64,000 bases of DNA from Deinococcus hopiensis KR-140 (GCA_943327755.2 CALPYF020000018.1:16419-80418); one strand, 5' to 3'. Counted from the first letter of the stretch, positions 11,727 through 21,844 are shown. The notes: generated by a model from the sequence alone, not told the origin. Numbers and translations: made by a program.

Positions 11727-11954
11727 TCATTCACGCTTGGGCAGGCCGCTCAGGTCGAAGCGGACCTGCTCGGTGTCCTCCCGGACGCTCACCGGGTCGG
11801 CCTCCAGGCCGTGCGCGCCGAACATGCCCCCGGCGGCGCCGCTGGCCCCCAGCGGATCATGGGTGCGCTCGTCCGGTGGGATCAGGGGTTTCATGCGCAG
11901 GGCCAGCACGATCAGGACGACGGGCAGCACGATGAAGAGCAGGAACGCGATCAT
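11727..11954 (-). CDS. Small single-pass membrane protein
   Basis: 75 aa from ATG 11954, preferred over an upstream start because CGGAGG lies 8 nt ahead. One N-terminal transmembrane helix (IAFLLFIVLPVVLIVLAL) followed by RMKPLIPP and a polar tail of about 50 residues. Not recognised. It sits between two other small minus-strand genes that have their own -10 boxes, so it is probably a separate unit. Confidence 0.6.
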   Translation of the reverse strand: MIAFLLFIVLPVVLIVLALRMKPLIPPDERTHDPLGASGAAGGMFGAHGLEADPVSVREDTEQVRFDLSGLPKRE

Positions 11955-12012
11955 GAGTGGGCCTCCGGCGCGCGTCGGGGTGGGGGAGGGGCGCCCGAGC
12001 ATCCTGGCACGT

Positions 12013-12585
12013 TCAGGCGTCGCTGGGGGGCAGCGTCCAGCCGGTCCGGGTCGCCCACTCCTGCGCCCCGGCGACGATCAGGTCCATCACGGGGTCCTTC
12101 ACGGCGTAGTAGGCGTCCACGTCGCGTGGGTGCAGCCGGGCGAGCTGCACCTTGACCTCGCCGTACGCGGCGGCGGCGGCCGGGGTAGCGCGCAGGAAGT
12201 CGCGCATCAGCAGCGGGTAGCGGTGGTTGAAGCGGCCCACCTCGCGCACGTGCACGTGCACCTGTCCGGCGCGGCTGGCGTACGCCTTGCGCAGCTCGGC
12301 GGGGTCCAGGCTCAGTCCGGGCGGGAGGTGATCCGTGGTGACGCCGGGGCGCGGTTCGTAGCCCAGGGCCGCCAGGGTGTCCAGCACGGCGGTCGCCGCG
12401 TTCAGGTCACCCAGGCCGATCTGAAGGTCGGTCACGTCCTTGGCGCGCAGGCCGGGGACGGCGGTCGAGCCGATGTGGTGCAGCGCCGCGCCGGGCGGCA
12501 GGTGAGGTCGGATGGCGGCGGCCAGGGTACGGAAACGTGCCGCCCAGTCTGGACCGGGCGGCACGATGGTGATGACCGTGGACAT
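12013..12585 (-). CDS. GrpB (UPF0157) family nucleotidyltransferase-fold protein
   Basis: 190 aa. [21 protein letters not shown] is the diagnostic GrpB motif ([18 protein letters not shown]) and corresponds to the GS...D.D active-site region of the minimal nucleotidyltransferase fold. The later HVHVREVG and [25 protein letters not shown] segments also match the family. The second Asp region reads DVTDLQI rather than PVIDI. The biochemical role is not established. A TACCCT box 7 nt upstream makes it leaderless. Confidence 0.85.
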   Translation of the reverse strand: MSTVITIVPPGPDWAARFRTLAAAIRPHLPPGAALHHIGSTAVPGLRAKDVTDLQIGLGDLNAATAVLDTLAALGYEPRPGVTTDHLPPGLSLDPAELRKAYASRAGQVHVHVREVGRFNHRYPLLMRDFLRATPAAAAAYGEVKVQLARLHPRDVDAYYAVKDPVMDLIVAGAQEWATRTGWTLPPSDA

Positions 12586-12592
12586 GCTTCAG

Positions 12593-12598
12593 AGGGTA
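12593..12598 (-). promoter_or_regulatory. -10 box TACCCT of the GrpB-family gene
   Basis: TACCCT on the minus strand, 7 nt before ATG 12585. Confidence 0.5.
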
Positions 12599-12620
12599 CC
12601 TGCCCGGGGCAGGGCCGGGG

Positions 12621-12992
12621 TCAGCAGGGCGAGGTCGGGGCGGTGGGGAGGTCAGGTGTGGTGGGGGCGGGGGCGCTCAGGTGGCTCTTGGCCCAGCCGT
12701 CAATGGCGTCGATGACGCTCTGGAGTTCCAGGCCGGCCGGGGTGAGGCTGTAGACGCTGCGCGCGAGTTTGCCGTGGCTGTCCTCAGTGCGTTTGGTGAT
12801 CAGCGTCAGAGTCTCGAGGTGCTCCAGCCGCTGCGTGAGGGTGGCGCTGTTGCAGCCGCCGACGGCGCGGGCGAGTTCGTTAAACCCTTTCTCACCGTTC
12901 AGCAGGGCGCGGACGATGTGCAGCACCCATTTCTCCTGCAACACCCCGATGGCCCGGTAGACCGGGCAGAAACCAGTGTGTTCAGTGCTCAT
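12621..12992 (-). CDS. HxlR-family transcriptional regulator
   Basis: 123 aa winged helix. [57 protein letters not shown] is a full HxlR domain: an N-terminal Cys next to the first helix, KW.L.I...L, then F.EL...I. with a variant [12 protein letters not shown] recognition helix. The Cys near residue 9 and a second in GGCNS could sense electrophiles or oxidants, as in YodB/QorR-type HxlR proteins. It is transcribed divergently from the nitroreductase at 13080 (87-bp gap), its most likely target. TAGACT 6 nt upstream of the ATG. Confidence 0.85.
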   Translation of the reverse strand: MSTEHTGFCPVYRAIGVLQEKWVLHIVRALLNGEKGFNELARAVGGCNSATLTQRLEHLETLTLITKRTEDSHGKLARSVYSLTPAGLELQSVIDAIDGWAKSHLSAPAPTTPDLPTAPTSPC

Positions 12993-12998
12993 GACCAG

Positions 12999-13004
12999 AG
13001 TCTA
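12999..13004 (-). promoter_or_regulatory. -10 box TAGACT of the HxlR gene
   Basis: TAGACT on the minus strand, 6 nt before ATG 12992; divergent from the nitroreductase promoter. Confidence 0.5.
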
Positions 13005-13044
13005 CACGGCATGACTGACCAGATCATGACGAAAGACACACCGC

Positions 13045-13073
13045 TTGACTTTTCAAAGCACTGGGGATAACCT
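13045..13073 (+). promoter_or_regulatory. Nitroreductase promoter
   Basis: TTGACT (13045-13050), 17-bp spacer, TAACCT (13068-13073), then 6 nt and ATG. A complete sigma-70 type leaderless promoter; the likely site of HxlR control. Confidence 0.7.
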
Positions 13074-13079
13074 CTTGCC

Positions 13080-13700
<621 letters not shown>

Positions 13701-13770
13701 CCCGGCACCCCTGACCCGCGCCGGTGTCGGGCCCGCGCCCGCGGGCACACCACGCGCAGGTCAGCCCAGC

Positions 13771-13798
13771 AGACCGCCCCCTAGTCAGGGGGCGGTCT
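13771..13798 (+). terminator. Nitroreductase terminator
   Basis: 12-bp perfect stem AGACCGCCCCCT / AGGGGGCGGTCT with a 4-nt loop, 70 nt past the nitroreductase stop. Confidence 0.65.
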
Positions 13799-13862
13799 GT
13801 TCGCGTATCCCAGGTGGTTGCAACCAGCCGGGCGGCTGATGCTGGGCAGACACGTCAGGCCC

Positions 13863-13868
13863 TACACT
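13863..13868 (+). promoter_or_regulatory. -10 box TACACT of the 5'-nucleotidase gene
   Basis: TACACT with 9 nt to ATG 13878; near-leaderless. Confidence 0.5.
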
Positions 13869-13877
13869 GTGGAGCGC

Positions 13878-15566
13878 ATGAAAAACAACCTCCTCCTGAT
13901 CGGCGCGGCGCTGACCCTGAGCAGCTGCTCCATGATCCTGGGCCCCTCCACCACCGACGTCACCGTGATCGGCGTGAACGACTTCCACGGCAACCTGCTG
14001 CCCACCAGCTTCCGCGTGCCCGACCCCGCCGACCGCACCAAGACCCTGACCGTCCAGGCCGGCGGCGTCGAGGCCATCGGCGGCGTCCTGGCCGACGCCC
14101 GCCGCGCCAACCCCAACACCGTCTTCGTGGGCGTGGGCGACATGACCGGGGCCAGCCCCCTGATCAGCGCCCTGCTGCGCGACGAGCCCACCATCGCCGC
14201 CCTGAACGGCCTGGGCATGGCCGTGAACGTCGTCGGGAACCACGAGTTCGACAACGGCGTCGCCGAACTCATGCGCTTTCAGAAGGGCGGCTGCGCCAGC
14301 AACGAACCCACCAAGGCCTGCAAATTCAACAACACCTTCGAGGGCGCCAGGTTCCAGTACCTCGCCGCGAACGTCCTGGACGCTGCGACCGGCAAGCCCG
14401 TCTTCCCCGCGTACAAGATCGTGCAGGTCGGCAAGGCCAGGATCGCCTTCGTCGGCGCGGTCCTCAAGGACACCCCCACCGTCGTCACGCCCAGCGGCGT
14501 CGCCGGCCTGACCTTCGCGGACGAGGTCGCCAGCGTCAACGCCGTCATGCCCGAAATCAAGCGCCAGCGCCCCGACGCGATCATCGCCCTGATCCACCAG
14601 GGCGGCGCGAGCAAGGACAGCTTCGACGTCGTGGACTGCAAGACCCTCAGCGGCGACATCGTCAAGATCGCCCAGGGCCTCGACGCAGGCATCGGCGCGA
14701 TCATGACCGGCCACACCCACCGCGGCTACAACTGCGTCGTGCCCGACCCGGCCGGCAAGCCCCGCACCGTCATCCAGGGCGACTCCTACGGCCACCTGCT
14801 GCAGCGCCTCGACCTGCAGGTCGACACCCGTCTGCACAAACTCCTGAGCGTCAAGGCCAGCAACGTCGTCGTGGACGCCGCCAAGCAGGCCAAAGACCCC
14901 GCCATGACCACCATCGTCACCCAGGCCAAGGGCCTCACCGACACCCTCAGCAAGCAGGTCGTCGCGACCCTGGGCACCGAGCAGATCACCCGCGCCGTGA
15001 ACGCCGCCGGTGAAAGCCAGCTGGGCGACGTCATCGCCGACAGCCAGCTCGCCGCCGCCGCGCCCGCCGACAAGGGCGGCGCCGTGATCGCCTTCATGAA
15101 CCCCGGCGGCATCCGCGCCGACCTGCCCGTGAACGTCCCCAACGCCAGCAAGCAGGTCACCTACGGCGACGTGTTCACCGTGCAGCCCTTCGGGAACGTC
15201 ATGATGGTCGTCACCCTGACCGGCGCGCAGATCAAGGCCGCGCTGGAGCAGCAGTTCGACAACCCCGCCGCCGGACAGAACCGCATCCTGCAGGTCAGCC
15301 GGGGCTTCACGTACACCTGGGACAACGCCAAACCCAAGGGCGAGAAGGTCAGCGACGTCAAACTGAACGGCCAGCCCCTCGACCCGGGCGCCAAGTACCG
15401 CGTGACCATGAACAACTTCCTCGCGGACGGCGGCGACGGTTTCACCGTGTTCGCGCAGGGCACCGACCGCCTGGGCGGCGCCGTGGACCTGGACGCCTTC
15501 CAGAACTACCTCAAGTCCACGACCGTCACCCCCGAGCCCGCCACCCGCATCACCCGCCTGAACTGA
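13878..15566 (+). CDS. 5'-nucleotidase / cyclic phosphodiesterase lipoprotein
   Basis: 562 aa. The N-terminal MKNNLLLIGAALTLSSC is a lipoprotein signal with lipobox LSSC, so the enzyme is probably membrane-anchored outside the cell. The N-terminal calcineurin-like metallophosphoesterase has VNDFHGNL, GNHEFDNG and GHTHRG metal ligands. The C-terminal 5'-nucleotidase domain has NPGGIRADL and GDVFTVQPFGN. It hydrolyses extracellular nucleotides or cyclic nucleotides to scavenge nucleosides and phosphate. It follows the usual domain order and length of the UshA/YfkN family. Confidence 0.9.
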   Translation: MKNNLLLIGAALTLSSCSMILGPSTTDVTVIGVNDFHGNLLPTSFRVPDPADRTKTLTVQAGGVEAIGGVLADARRANPNTVFVGVGDMTGASPLISALLRDEPTIAALNGLGMAVNVVGNHEFDNGVAELMRFQKGGCASNEPTKACKFNNTFEGARFQYLAANVLDAATGKPVFPAYKIVQVGKARIAFVGAVLKDTPTVVTPSGVAGLTFADEVASVNAVMPEIKRQRPDAIIALIHQGGASKDSFDVVDCKTLSGDIVKIAQGLDAGIGAIMTGHTHRGYNCVVPDPAGKPRTVIQGDSYGHLLQRLDLQVDTRLHKLLSVKASNVVVDAAKQAKDPAMTTIVTQAKGLTDTLSKQVVATLGTEQITRAVNAAGESQLGDVIADSQLAAAAPADKGGAVIAFMNPGGIRADLPVNVPNASKQVTYGDVFTVQPFGNVMMVVTLTGAQIKAALEQQFDNPAAGQNRILQVSRGFTYTWDNAKPKGEKVSDVKLNGQPLDPGAKYRVTMNNFLADGGDGFTVFAQGTDRLGGAVDLDAFQNYLKSTTVTPEPATRITRLN

Positions 15567-15580
15567 CTTCAGACAGACGA

Positions 15581-15602
15581 GAGGCCGCGTCCGCGCGGCC
15601 TC
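15581..15602. terminator. Terminator between convergent nucleotidase and ABC-F genes
   Basis: GAGGCCGCG / CGCGGCCTC stem (15581-15589 with 15594-15602), 4-nt loop, then TTTCTC in the plus direction. Confidence 0.8.
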
Positions 15603-15620
15603 TTTCTCGTGCCCGCAGGC

Positions 15621-17234
15621 TCACGCCTCCTGCACCCGGCCGCCCCCGACGCGCCACTCGCGCGTGGCGACCCGTTCCACCAGCCGCCGGTCATGACTGG
15701 CGAGGAGCACGGTCCCCGTGAAGTCCAGCAGCAGCGCCTGCAGTGCCTCGATGGCCCGCACGTCCAGGTGGTTGGTGGGTTCGTCGAGCAGCAGCACCTG
15801 TGAGCGCGTGACCCGCAGCCGCGCGAGGCTCAGTCGGGTGCGCTGCCCGCCCGACAGCCCGGAGAGAAGGAAGGCCGGGCCGCCCGGCACCTCCAGCGCC
15901 GCCGCGACCTCGTGCAGCTGGTGCGGCGTCAGCAGCGGGTTGGCGTCCAGCAGCGCGTCCCCCACCGTGTCCAGCCCGAGCAGTTCCTCGCCGTGCTGCC
16001 CGATCAGGCTGACCGTCAGGCCCACGCCCCACGTCACCGCCCCCGCGTGTGGCAGCTCCCCCAGCAGGGCGCGCAGCAGCGTGCTCTTGCCGCCCCCGTT
16101 CGGGCCGGTCAGGGCCACCCGGTCGCCGCGGCGGACGTGCAGGGTCACGCCTGAGAGCACCACACCGGAGCCGCGCGTCACGCTCAGGTCGCGGACGGTC
16201 AGCACCTCCAGCGGCCCCGGCGGCACGGGCGGCAGCGTCAGCCGCAGCGTCCGCGCGTCTCGGAAAGGCTTGTCCGGCGCCCCGGTGTCCATCCGCTCGA
16301 TCTGCCGCTCCATGGCCCGCGCACGGTTCGAGAACAGCACCTGCGCCCGCCCCGCCTTGTGCGTCGACAGGAACTTGTCGTTGTCCCGCGCCCGCGAGCG
16401 GTTCTCCTCGACGCTGCCCTTGCTGTTCAGGCGGCGCCGCTCCTCGTCCAGCGCGGCGCGCTTGCGGCGGTACGCCTCGAAATCCCGCGCCTGGGCCTCG
16501 CGCAACGTGGCCTTGAGGGCCATCGCCGCAGAGTAATTCCCGGGGTACACGCTCAGCGACCCGCGCTCCAGTTCCGCCACGCCGGTCGCCACCTCGTCCA
16601 GGAACGCCCGGTCGTGGCTGGCCAGCACGAACGCGGCGTCCGACGCCCGGATCCAGTCGCGCAGCCACGCCGCGCCATCCACGTCCAGGTGGTTGGTCGG
16701 TTCGTCCAGCAGGTACACGTCCGCCGGGGCCAGCAGCAGCGCCGCCAGCAGCACCCGCCGCGCCTGCCCACCCGACAGCCGGTCCGCGCGCGCCCCGGCG
16801 TCCAGACCCAGCCCGGCCAGCACTGCCGCCGCGCGGCCCGCGAAGTCGTAGCCGCCCGCGAGCCGGTAGGCTTCCTCGGCGTCCGCGAAGGCCAGCAGCG
16901 CCGCCTCCGACCCGCCGGGCAGCGCCGCCGAGGCCACCTCGAACGCCACCTGGGCCGCGGCCAGTGCCGGGGGCGTCACGGCCTCCAGCACCGACCCGCC
17001 CATCGCCGATCCACCTGCTGACTGGGCCTGCGCCAGCAGCGCCACGCGGCCCGAGCGGGTCACCACGCCCGCATCCGGCGCGTCCAGCCCCGCCAACACA
17101 CGCAGCAGCGTGCTCTTGCCACTGCCATTCTCGCCGACCAGCGCCAGCCGTTCCCCGGCCCCCACGGTCAGCTCCACATCCGAAAACACCATACGGTCCG
17201 CGAACGACCGCGCGACCCCACTCAACATCAGCAT
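15621..17234 (-). CDS. ABC-F type ATPase (ribosome-associated)
   Basis: 537 aa with two ABC ATPase domains and no membrane segments. First Walker A GENGSGKST with signature LSGGQARRV; second GPNGGGKST with LSGGQRTRL; both have LLDEPTNHLDV Walker B/D-loops. The DEPTNHLD form and the charged Arg/Glu linker between domains (EAYRRKRAALDEERRR) are typical of ABC-F proteins that bind the ribosomal E site (Uup/EttA or antibiotic-protection types). ATG 17234 follows AGGGGG. The 248-nt upstream gap has room for a leader that could carry attenuation, as in resistance ABC-Fs; this is not shown. Confidence 0.9.
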   Translation of the reverse strand: MLMLSGVARSFADRMVFSDVELTVGAGERLALVGENGSGKSTLLRVLAGLDAPDAGVVTRSGRVALLAQAQSAGGSAMGGSVLEAVTPPALAAAQVAFEVASAALPGGSEAALLAFADAEEAYRLAGGYDFAGRAAAVLAGLGLDAGARADRLSGGQARRVLLAALLLAPADVYLLDEPTNHLDVDGAAWLRDWIRASDAAFVLASHDRAFLDEVATGVAELERGSLSVYPGNYSAAMALKATLREAQARDFEAYRRKRAALDEERRRLNSKGSVEENRSRARDNDKFLSTHKAGRAQVLFSNRARAMERQIERMDTGAPDKPFRDARTLRLTLPPVPPGPLEVLTVRDLSVTRGSGVVLSGVTLHVRRGDRVALTGPNGGGKSTLLRALLGELPHAGAVTWGVGLTVSLIGQHGEELLGLDTVGDALLDANPLLTPHQLHEVAAALEVPGGPAFLLSGLSGGQRTRLSLARLRVTRSQVLLLDEPTNHLDVRAIEALQALLLDFTGTVLLASHDRRLVERVATREWRVGGGRVQEA

Positions 17235-17482
17235 CAATTGATCCCCCTGACGGGACAGGCCAGCCCGCACGCGGCGGGCGGCAACTCGGAACACGGCAGT
17301 CAGGGGTTACAGACGCAAGGCAGGGAGGTCCTTTGAGTGAACGGAGGGGCAAACGACCGGGCAATCCCGGTGGTCAGGGCTGACCGTACCACGCGCCGTA
17401 GGGCGGGCACATGCGCCGGATGGCGGAGGGTTCCCTCACCCTTCCGGGACTGTGCGATTCCTTCTCCCCAGGGGCAGGGCGT

Positions 17483-18295
17483 TCACCCCTCGGCGGGCAC
17501 GTCCGGAAAGTTGCTGAGGGGGAAGGTGTCCACGTTCGCGCTGCGCTGCTGCACCAGCACCCCGCCGTCCACGACCACGAACTGACCCGTCACGTACGCC
17601 GCGTCGTCCGACGCGAGGAACGCCGCCGCGCCCGTCAGGTCCTCGGCGGTGCCGTAGCGGCCCAGCGGCACGGTCTTCTCCCGCTGCGCCAGATCCTCGC
17701 CTTCCAGCCCGTACGTGTTGATGAAGCCCGGCGTGATCCCGTTCACGCGCACCCCGTACGGCGCCATGTCCAGCGCCAGCGCCCGCGTGAACGCCTCCAC
17801 GCCGCCCTTCGCCGCGTCGTACGACGTGAAACCCCGGTGCGAGCGGGTCGCGCCGCCACTCGACACGTTCAGGATCACGCCCCGCCGCCGCGCCGCCATG
17901 CCCCGCGCCGCCCGGTGACTGCACAGGAACACGCTCTTGAGGTTCACGCGCAGGAACAGGTCCCACCACGCCTCGTCCGCTTCCAGGAAGTGCCGCTGGT
18001 CACTCGTCAGCGCCGCGTTGTTCACGAGCACGTCCACTGGCCCGAGATGAGCCTCGGTCGCCGCGAAGATCGCCTTCACGCCCTCCTGCACGCTCACGTC
18101 GCCCGGCACGCTCAGCGCCCGCGCGCCCGCCGCCGTCAGGGCGTCTGCGACTGCCTGCGCCGCCGCCGCGTTCACGTCGTTCACCGCGACCCGCGCCCCC
18201 TCTGCGGCATACCGGTGCGCCAGGGCCGCGCCGATCCCGCCCCCCGCCCCCGTGATGAGCACCGTCTTCCCCGTGAACCGCTGCAAAGTCGTCAT
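17483..18295 (-). CDS. Short-chain dehydrogenase/reductase
   Basis: 270 aa classical SDR. TGAGGGIG (Rossmann glycine motif), NNAA, the NVSSGGA catalytic Ser, SYDAAKGG (YxxxK) and the C-terminal DDAAYVTGQFVVVDGG. Asp in VAVNDVN after beta-2 suggests a preference for NAD(H). The substrate is unknown. TACCCT 7 nt before the ATG gives a leaderless start. Confidence 0.9.
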   Translation of the reverse strand: MTTLQRFTGKTVLITGAGGGIGAALAHRYAAEGARVAVNDVNAAAAQAVADALTAAGARALSVPGDVSVQEGVKAIFAATEAHLGPVDVLVNNAALTSDQRHFLEADEAWWDLFLRVNLKSVFLCSHRAARGMAARRRGVILNVSSGGATRSHRGFTSYDAAKGGVEAFTRALALDMAPYGVRVNGITPGFINTYGLEGEDLAQREKTVPLGRYGTAEDLTGAAAFLASDDAAYVTGQFVVVDGGVLVQQRSANVDTFPLSNFPDVPAEG

Positions 18296-18302
18296 GACGC
18301 AC

Positions 18303-18308
18303 AGGGTA
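18303..18308 (-). promoter_or_regulatory. -10 box TACCCT of the SDR gene
   Basis: TACCCT on the minus strand, 7 nt before ATG 18295. Confidence 0.5.
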
Positions 18309-18329
18309 CGGCAGGGGAGAGGATTCGGC

Positions 18330-18869
18330 TCAGGACGTCCGGTCGGATGGGTCGGGCAGGTCAGCCAGAGTGATCCCCTCAGCGTGCAGGAGTTGCACGA
18401 TACACTCCCGGATGCCGAACAGGTCGTGGTAATCCACGGGAGGAACGGGCAGTGGTGATGGAGCCTCGGTCGCCGCTTCCCAGCCCAGGTCGCCAACTCG
18501 GCGGGCGTGCGTGTTCAAGATCAGGCTGCCGAAGGGGAGCGCTCGCTGGTACCACCAGGGCTCCCGTCCTTCCATGATCCCGATCTGGCCCAGGCCAATG
18601 ACGCTGTCATCCGGTGAGGTCAGCAGGCGACCCACGAAAGCGAACGCCGCATGCAGGGCCGCGTTTCTGCCATGAGAGGTAGGCAGTCGGAGAAGCAGTT
18701 CAATGTAGTGCGCGAACAGCCCTTCAACCAGAAAATACAGGCCGGGAATACCGTTTTCGCTGAACACTTCGTCTGCGGCCAGCTGATCGTAGGCGGGTTG
18801 CAGGTGCGAGAAGGCGGCCTGCCACTGCTCGCGCACGTTGAGGGTCGTCAGCGCCTCAGGTGCAGCCAT
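18330..18869 (-). CDS. Hypothetical helical protein after the metal ABC permease
   Basis: 179 aa, not recognised with certainty. Mostly helical; AFAFVGRLLTSPDDSVIGLGQIGIMEG resembles bacterial proteins annotated as immunity-like or DUF7674-type, but this is a weak similarity. It ends with a region rich in Asp and Pro. It begins 8 nt after the metal permease stop, so it is probably cotranscribed with it, with a GAGGG-like ribosome site inside the permease end. It has no metal-binding motif. Confidence 0.6.
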   Translation of the reverse strand: MAAPEALTTLNVREQWQAAFSHLQPAYDQLAADEVFSENGIPGLYFLVEGLFAHYIELLLRLPTSHGRNAALHAAFAFVGRLLTSPDDSVIGLGQIGIMEGREPWWYQRALPFGSLILNTHARRVGDLGWEAATEAPSPLPVPPVDYHDLFGIRECIVQLLHAEGITLADLPDPSDRTS

Positions 18870-18877
18870 ACCTGCCC

Positions 18878-19687
18878 TCACTCCCGTCTGCGCAGCGCCA
18901 GTGCCGCCAGGAAGATGGCGGTGTTCACGAGGACGATGGTCGCGCCGGGGGCGGTGTCCTGGTAGTAGCTGAGGTACAGGCCGGTGACGCCGCCGACCGT
19001 GCCGAGCGCGGCGGCGAGGAGCATCATCTTCTTGAGGCTGCGGGCCAGCAGGCGCGCGGCGGCGCTGGACGTGATGAGCAGGCTGACGCTGAGGGTCGTC
19101 CCGACGAGTTGCACGGTGAGGACGACGACGAGGCCGATCAGGATCAGCAGCAGGCTCTCGAGGCGGCGGACGGGGAGGCCGACGGCGCGGGCCTCGGTGG
19201 GGTCGAAGGACGCGAGCAGGAGTTCCTTCTGGATGGCGGTGAGGATGCCGCCCACGACGACCGTGACAGCCAGGGCCCCCCACAGGTCGGCGGGGGTGAC
19301 GCCGAGGGGGTTGCCGATCAGGAAGTTGCTGAGGTCGGTGGTGAAGGTCGGGGCGCGCGACAGCATGACGATGCCCAGCGCGAACATGCCGACGAACACG
19401 ATGCCGATGGCGCTGTCCTGTTTCAGGCCGCTGCGCCGCCCGATGGCGCCGATGCCCAGCGCGGTGAGGACGGCGGCGATGAGCGCCCCGACGAGCAGGT
19501 TGCCTTTCATGAGGAACGCGCCGACGATGCCGGGGAACACGGCGTGGCTCATGGCGTCCCCGATGTAACTGAGGCCGCGCAGCACCACCCACGCGCCGAC
19601 GAGGGCGCACAGGACGCTGACGAGCACCACGGCGAGCAGCGCGCGGGTGAAGAAGTCGAATTGCAGGGGATCGGTCAGCAGGTGCAC
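18878..19687 (-). CDS. znuB: Metal ABC transporter permease (ZnuB/MntB family)
   Basis: 269 aa with about eight hydrophobic helices. The [27 protein letters not shown] segment is the signature of the Zn/Mn ABC-3 permease family, and [20 protein letters not shown] is the cytoplasmic coupling loop. Together with the ATPase at 19764 and the binding protein at 20590 it forms a complete zinc or manganese importer. The start is GTG 19687 behind GAGGA. A heptamer repeat array fills part of the 76-nt gap to the ATPase gene. Confidence 0.88.
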   Translation of the reverse strand: MHLLTDPLQFDFFTRALLAVVLVSVLCALVGAWVVLRGLSYIGDAMSHAVFPGIVGAFLMKGNLLVGALIAAVLTALGIGAIGRRSGLKQDSAIGIVFVGMFALGIVMLSRAPTFTTDLSNFLIGNPLGVTPADLWGALAVTVVVGGILTAIQKELLLASFDPTEARAVGLPVRRLESLLLILIGLVVVLTVQLVGTTLSVSLLITSSAAARLLARSLKKMMLLAAALGTVGGVTGLYLSYYQDTAPGATIVLVNTAIFLAALALRRRE

Positions 19688-19729
19688 GGGAGTCCTCGAA
19701 GGTGCGGGAAGGTGGTCAGGCCGGGGGTG

Positions 19730-19764
19730 TCATCCATCATCTTTCAACCATCACCCATCCACCT
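19730..19764 (-). repeat. Heptamer array TCNNCCA within the metal-transporter operon
   Basis: Five degenerate 7-mers on the plus strand: TCATCCA, TCATCTT, TCAACCA, TCACCCA, TCCACCT. The array abuts the stop codon of the ATPase gene and belongs to the same family as those at 7854 and 52724. Confidence 0.7.
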
Positions 19765-20486
19765 CACGCCTCGGCGTGCGTGTGCCCCAGGAAGCTGGTG
19801 CTGAACGTCGCCTCGATGTTCTGGGTGGTGTACACCTGTTCGGGCGTGCCGTCCGCGACCACGCGGCGGTTGACGAGCACGAGGTGGTCGCACCAGCGCC
19901 GCGCCTGTTCGAGGTCGTGCGTGACCATCACGACGGCGCGGCCCTTGTCGGCCTGCCGCCGCAGGAGGGCCATCAGGGTTTCCTGGGTGGCGGCGTCCAC
20001 GCCGGTCAGGGGTTCGTCCAGCAGCAGCAGGTGGCCCTGGCGGGCCAGCATGCGGGCCAGCAGCACCCGCTGCCGCTGCCCCCCGGACAGCGCGCCGATG
20101 TGCCGGCCCCGCAGGTCGAACACGCCGGTCTCCTTCAGGGCGTCCTCCACGATCTGCCTGTCCTTGCGGCCCGGCCAGCGCAGCCAGCCCAGGCGACCCG
20201 TGCGGCCCATCATGGCGACGTCCCAGACGGTCACGGGGAAGCCCCAGTCGAGCGTCTGCTGCTGCGGCACGTAACTGATGCAGCCGCGCGCGGTGTGGCC
20301 CGGGTCGAAGCGCACAGCGCCTTCGGGGTCGGGCAGCAGGCCCACCAGGGTTTTCAGGAGGGTGCTCTTGCCCGCGCCGTTCGGGCCGATGATCGCGCTG
20401 AACGTCCCGGCCTCAAAGCGGACGCTGGCGTTCTCCAGGGCCGTCTGCGGGCCGTATTTGACTGTCAGGTTCTCGACGCCCAGCAT
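19764..20486 (-). CDS. znuC: Metal ABC transporter ATP-binding protein
   Basis: 240 aa. Walker [11 protein letters not shown]-loop [23 protein letters not shown] (typical of the Zn/Mn family), signature LSGGQRQRV, Walker [13 protein letters not shown] and the H-loop VMVTHD. Energises the permease at 18878. ATG 20486 has a TATGCT box 6 nt upstream, so it may be transcribed separately from the bL28/binding-protein pair, from which it is separated by 103 nt. Confidence 0.92.
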   Translation of the reverse strand: MLGVENLTVKYGPQTALENASVRFEAGTFSAIIGPNGAGKSTLLKTLVGLLPDPEGAVRFDPGHTARGCISYVPQQQTLDWGFPVTVWDVAMMGRTGRLGWLRWPGRKDRQIVEDALKETGVFDLRGRHIGALSGGQRQRVLLARMLARQGHLLLLDEPLTGVDAATQETLMALLRRQADKGRAVVMVTHDLEQARRWCDHLVLVNRRVVADGTPEQVYTTQNIEATFSTSFLGHTHAEA

Positions 20487-20492
20487 CAGACC

Positions 20493-20498
20493 AGCATA
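20493..20498 (-). promoter_or_regulatory. -10 box TATGCT of the metal ATPase gene
   Basis: TATGCT on the minus strand, 6 nt before ATG 20486. Confidence 0.45.
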
Positions 20499-20589
20499 CC
20501 TCCCCGCGCGGTGATGTTGCGAGTGCAGAATCAAAAGTGGCGCGGGTGGGGACGTGCGGTCCGCCTCCACCCGCTGCCGCCGGTGCCGG

Positions 20590-21513
20590 TCAGCCCTTCA
20601 GGGCCTTCACCATGATGTCCACGTTCGTCCGGAATGCCTTGAGGTACGTGTCGCCGCCGCTGCCTTTGGGTCCGAGGGCATCGGTGTACAGCGCGGGGGC
20701 GATGCGGGCGCCGGTCTCGCGGGCGAGTGTCTGGGCGAGGCGGGCGTTGACGGTGTTCTCCGTGAAGATCACCTTCGCCCCGGCTTTTTTCATGGTCTGG
20801 GTCAGCACGGCGAGTTCGCGGGCACTGGGTTCCCGTTCGGTGCTCAGGCCCGGGATGACGGCCCCGATCAGGCGCAGCCCGTACCGTTCGGCGAGGTAGT
20901 GGAGGCTGTCGTGGTTCGTCACGAGCACACGCCGCGCGGCGGGGACCGTGGCGAACTGTTTCTTCGCGTAGGCGTCGGCGGCGCTGATGGCTTTCAGGTG
21001 CGCGGCGGCGTTCTTGGCGTAGGTGGCCTTCCCGGCCGGGTCGAGGCGGGTCAGGGCCGCCTGGGCGTTCTTCACGTACCCGGCGGCCAGACTGGCGTCC
21101 CACCACGCATGCGGGTCGAGCGCGCCGTGGTTGTGCTCGTCATGCCCGGCCTCCGCGTGGTCCTCGCCTTCCCCGGCGGGGTGCAGTTTCAGGCCCGCCG
21201 TGAGTTCCTGCACGGGCACCCTGGGCGCGCTGGCCTTCAGTTTGGGCAGCCAGGGTTCCAGGCCCGCGCCGTTCGCGAACAGCGTGCGGCTGCGGACGAG
21301 GTCGCGGATGGCGCCGGTGCTGGGCTGGAAGGTGTGGGTGTCCCCGCCGGGCGGCACGATGACGTTCACGCTGACGCGGGTGCCGCCGACGGCCTTCACG
21401 AAGTCCGCGATGATCGTGGTGGTGGCGCTGACCTGCAGGGGCGCGGCCTGCGCGGCCGGCGCGGCGCACGCGGCGAGCAGCAGAGCAGGCAGAAGGAGGT
21501 GGGGGCACTTCAC
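20590..21513 (-). CDS. znuA: Zinc/manganese ABC transporter substrate-binding protein
   Basis: 307 aa cluster A-I binding protein. The signal region [18 protein letters not shown] could be a lipoprotein signal (LAAC) or type I. The fold motifs [19 protein letters not shown], the long helix and [16 protein letters not shown] carry the metal His ligands. A His/Asp/Glu-rich loop ([15 protein letters not shown]) precedes DPHAWWD; such loops are usual in ZnuA and favour zinc, although manganese uptake cannot be excluded. GTG 21513 overlaps the stop of the bL28 gene (GTGA), so it is translationally coupled to a ribosomal protein gene. Confidence 0.9.
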   Translation of the reverse strand: MKCPHLLLPALLLAACAAPAAQAAPLQVSATTTIIADFVKAVGGTRVSVNVIVPPGGDTHTFQPSTGAIRDLVRSRTLFANGAGLEPWLPKLKASAPRVPVQELTAGLKLHPAGEGEDHAEAGHDEHNHGALDPHAWWDASLAAGYVKNAQAALTRLDPAGKATYAKNAAAHLKAISAADAYAKKQFATVPAARRVLVTNHDSLHYLAERYGLRLIGAVIPGLSTEREPSARELAVLTQTMKKAGAKVIFTENTVNARLAQTLARETGARIAPALYTDALGPKGSGGDTYLKAFRTNVDIMVKALKG

Positions 21514-21755
21514 AGCAGTTCGATGCCCCGGTACGGGCCGCGGCTGAGAGTGCGCAGGGCGTTCGCGCTGAGCCAGACGGTCTTCGTGACGCCGCCCTCG
21601 CGGATGGCACGCTTGTGGAGGTTGGCGCGCTGCACGCGTTTGGTCACGCCCGTGACCTTGCGGCCCACGCCGCCCTGCGCACGGGCCTTGCCGCGCCGGG
21701 TGACGCTGTTCACCACGAGGTTCTTCTTGCCGGTCAGGTAGCATTCACGACTCAT
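21510..21755 (-). CDS. rpmB: Ribosomal protein bL28
   Basis: 81 aa: [29 protein letters not shown] and a [14 protein letters not shown]-terminal motif, a complete bL28. It has one Cys only and no CxxC pairs, so it is the zinc-independent (C-minus) form. AAGGAG precedes the ATG. It is the first gene of an operon with the metal-binding protein, sharing a 4-nt overlap. In other bacteria C-minus ribosomal protein paralogues are controlled by Zur; whether a second, zinc-binding bL28 exists elsewhere in this genome cannot be seen here. Confidence 0.93.
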   Translation of the reverse strand: MSRECYLTGKKNLVVNSVTRRGKARAQGGVGRKVTGVTKRVQRANLHKRAIREGGVTKTVWLSANALRTLSRGPYRGIELL

Positions 21756-21844
21756 ATTGATTTCTCCTTATCACAAATGGGTGTGGGGGGAAGGGGATTC
21801 GGCGCACGTTCCGCCGGTCCGGTTATACGGATTCCGTTTGTCCC

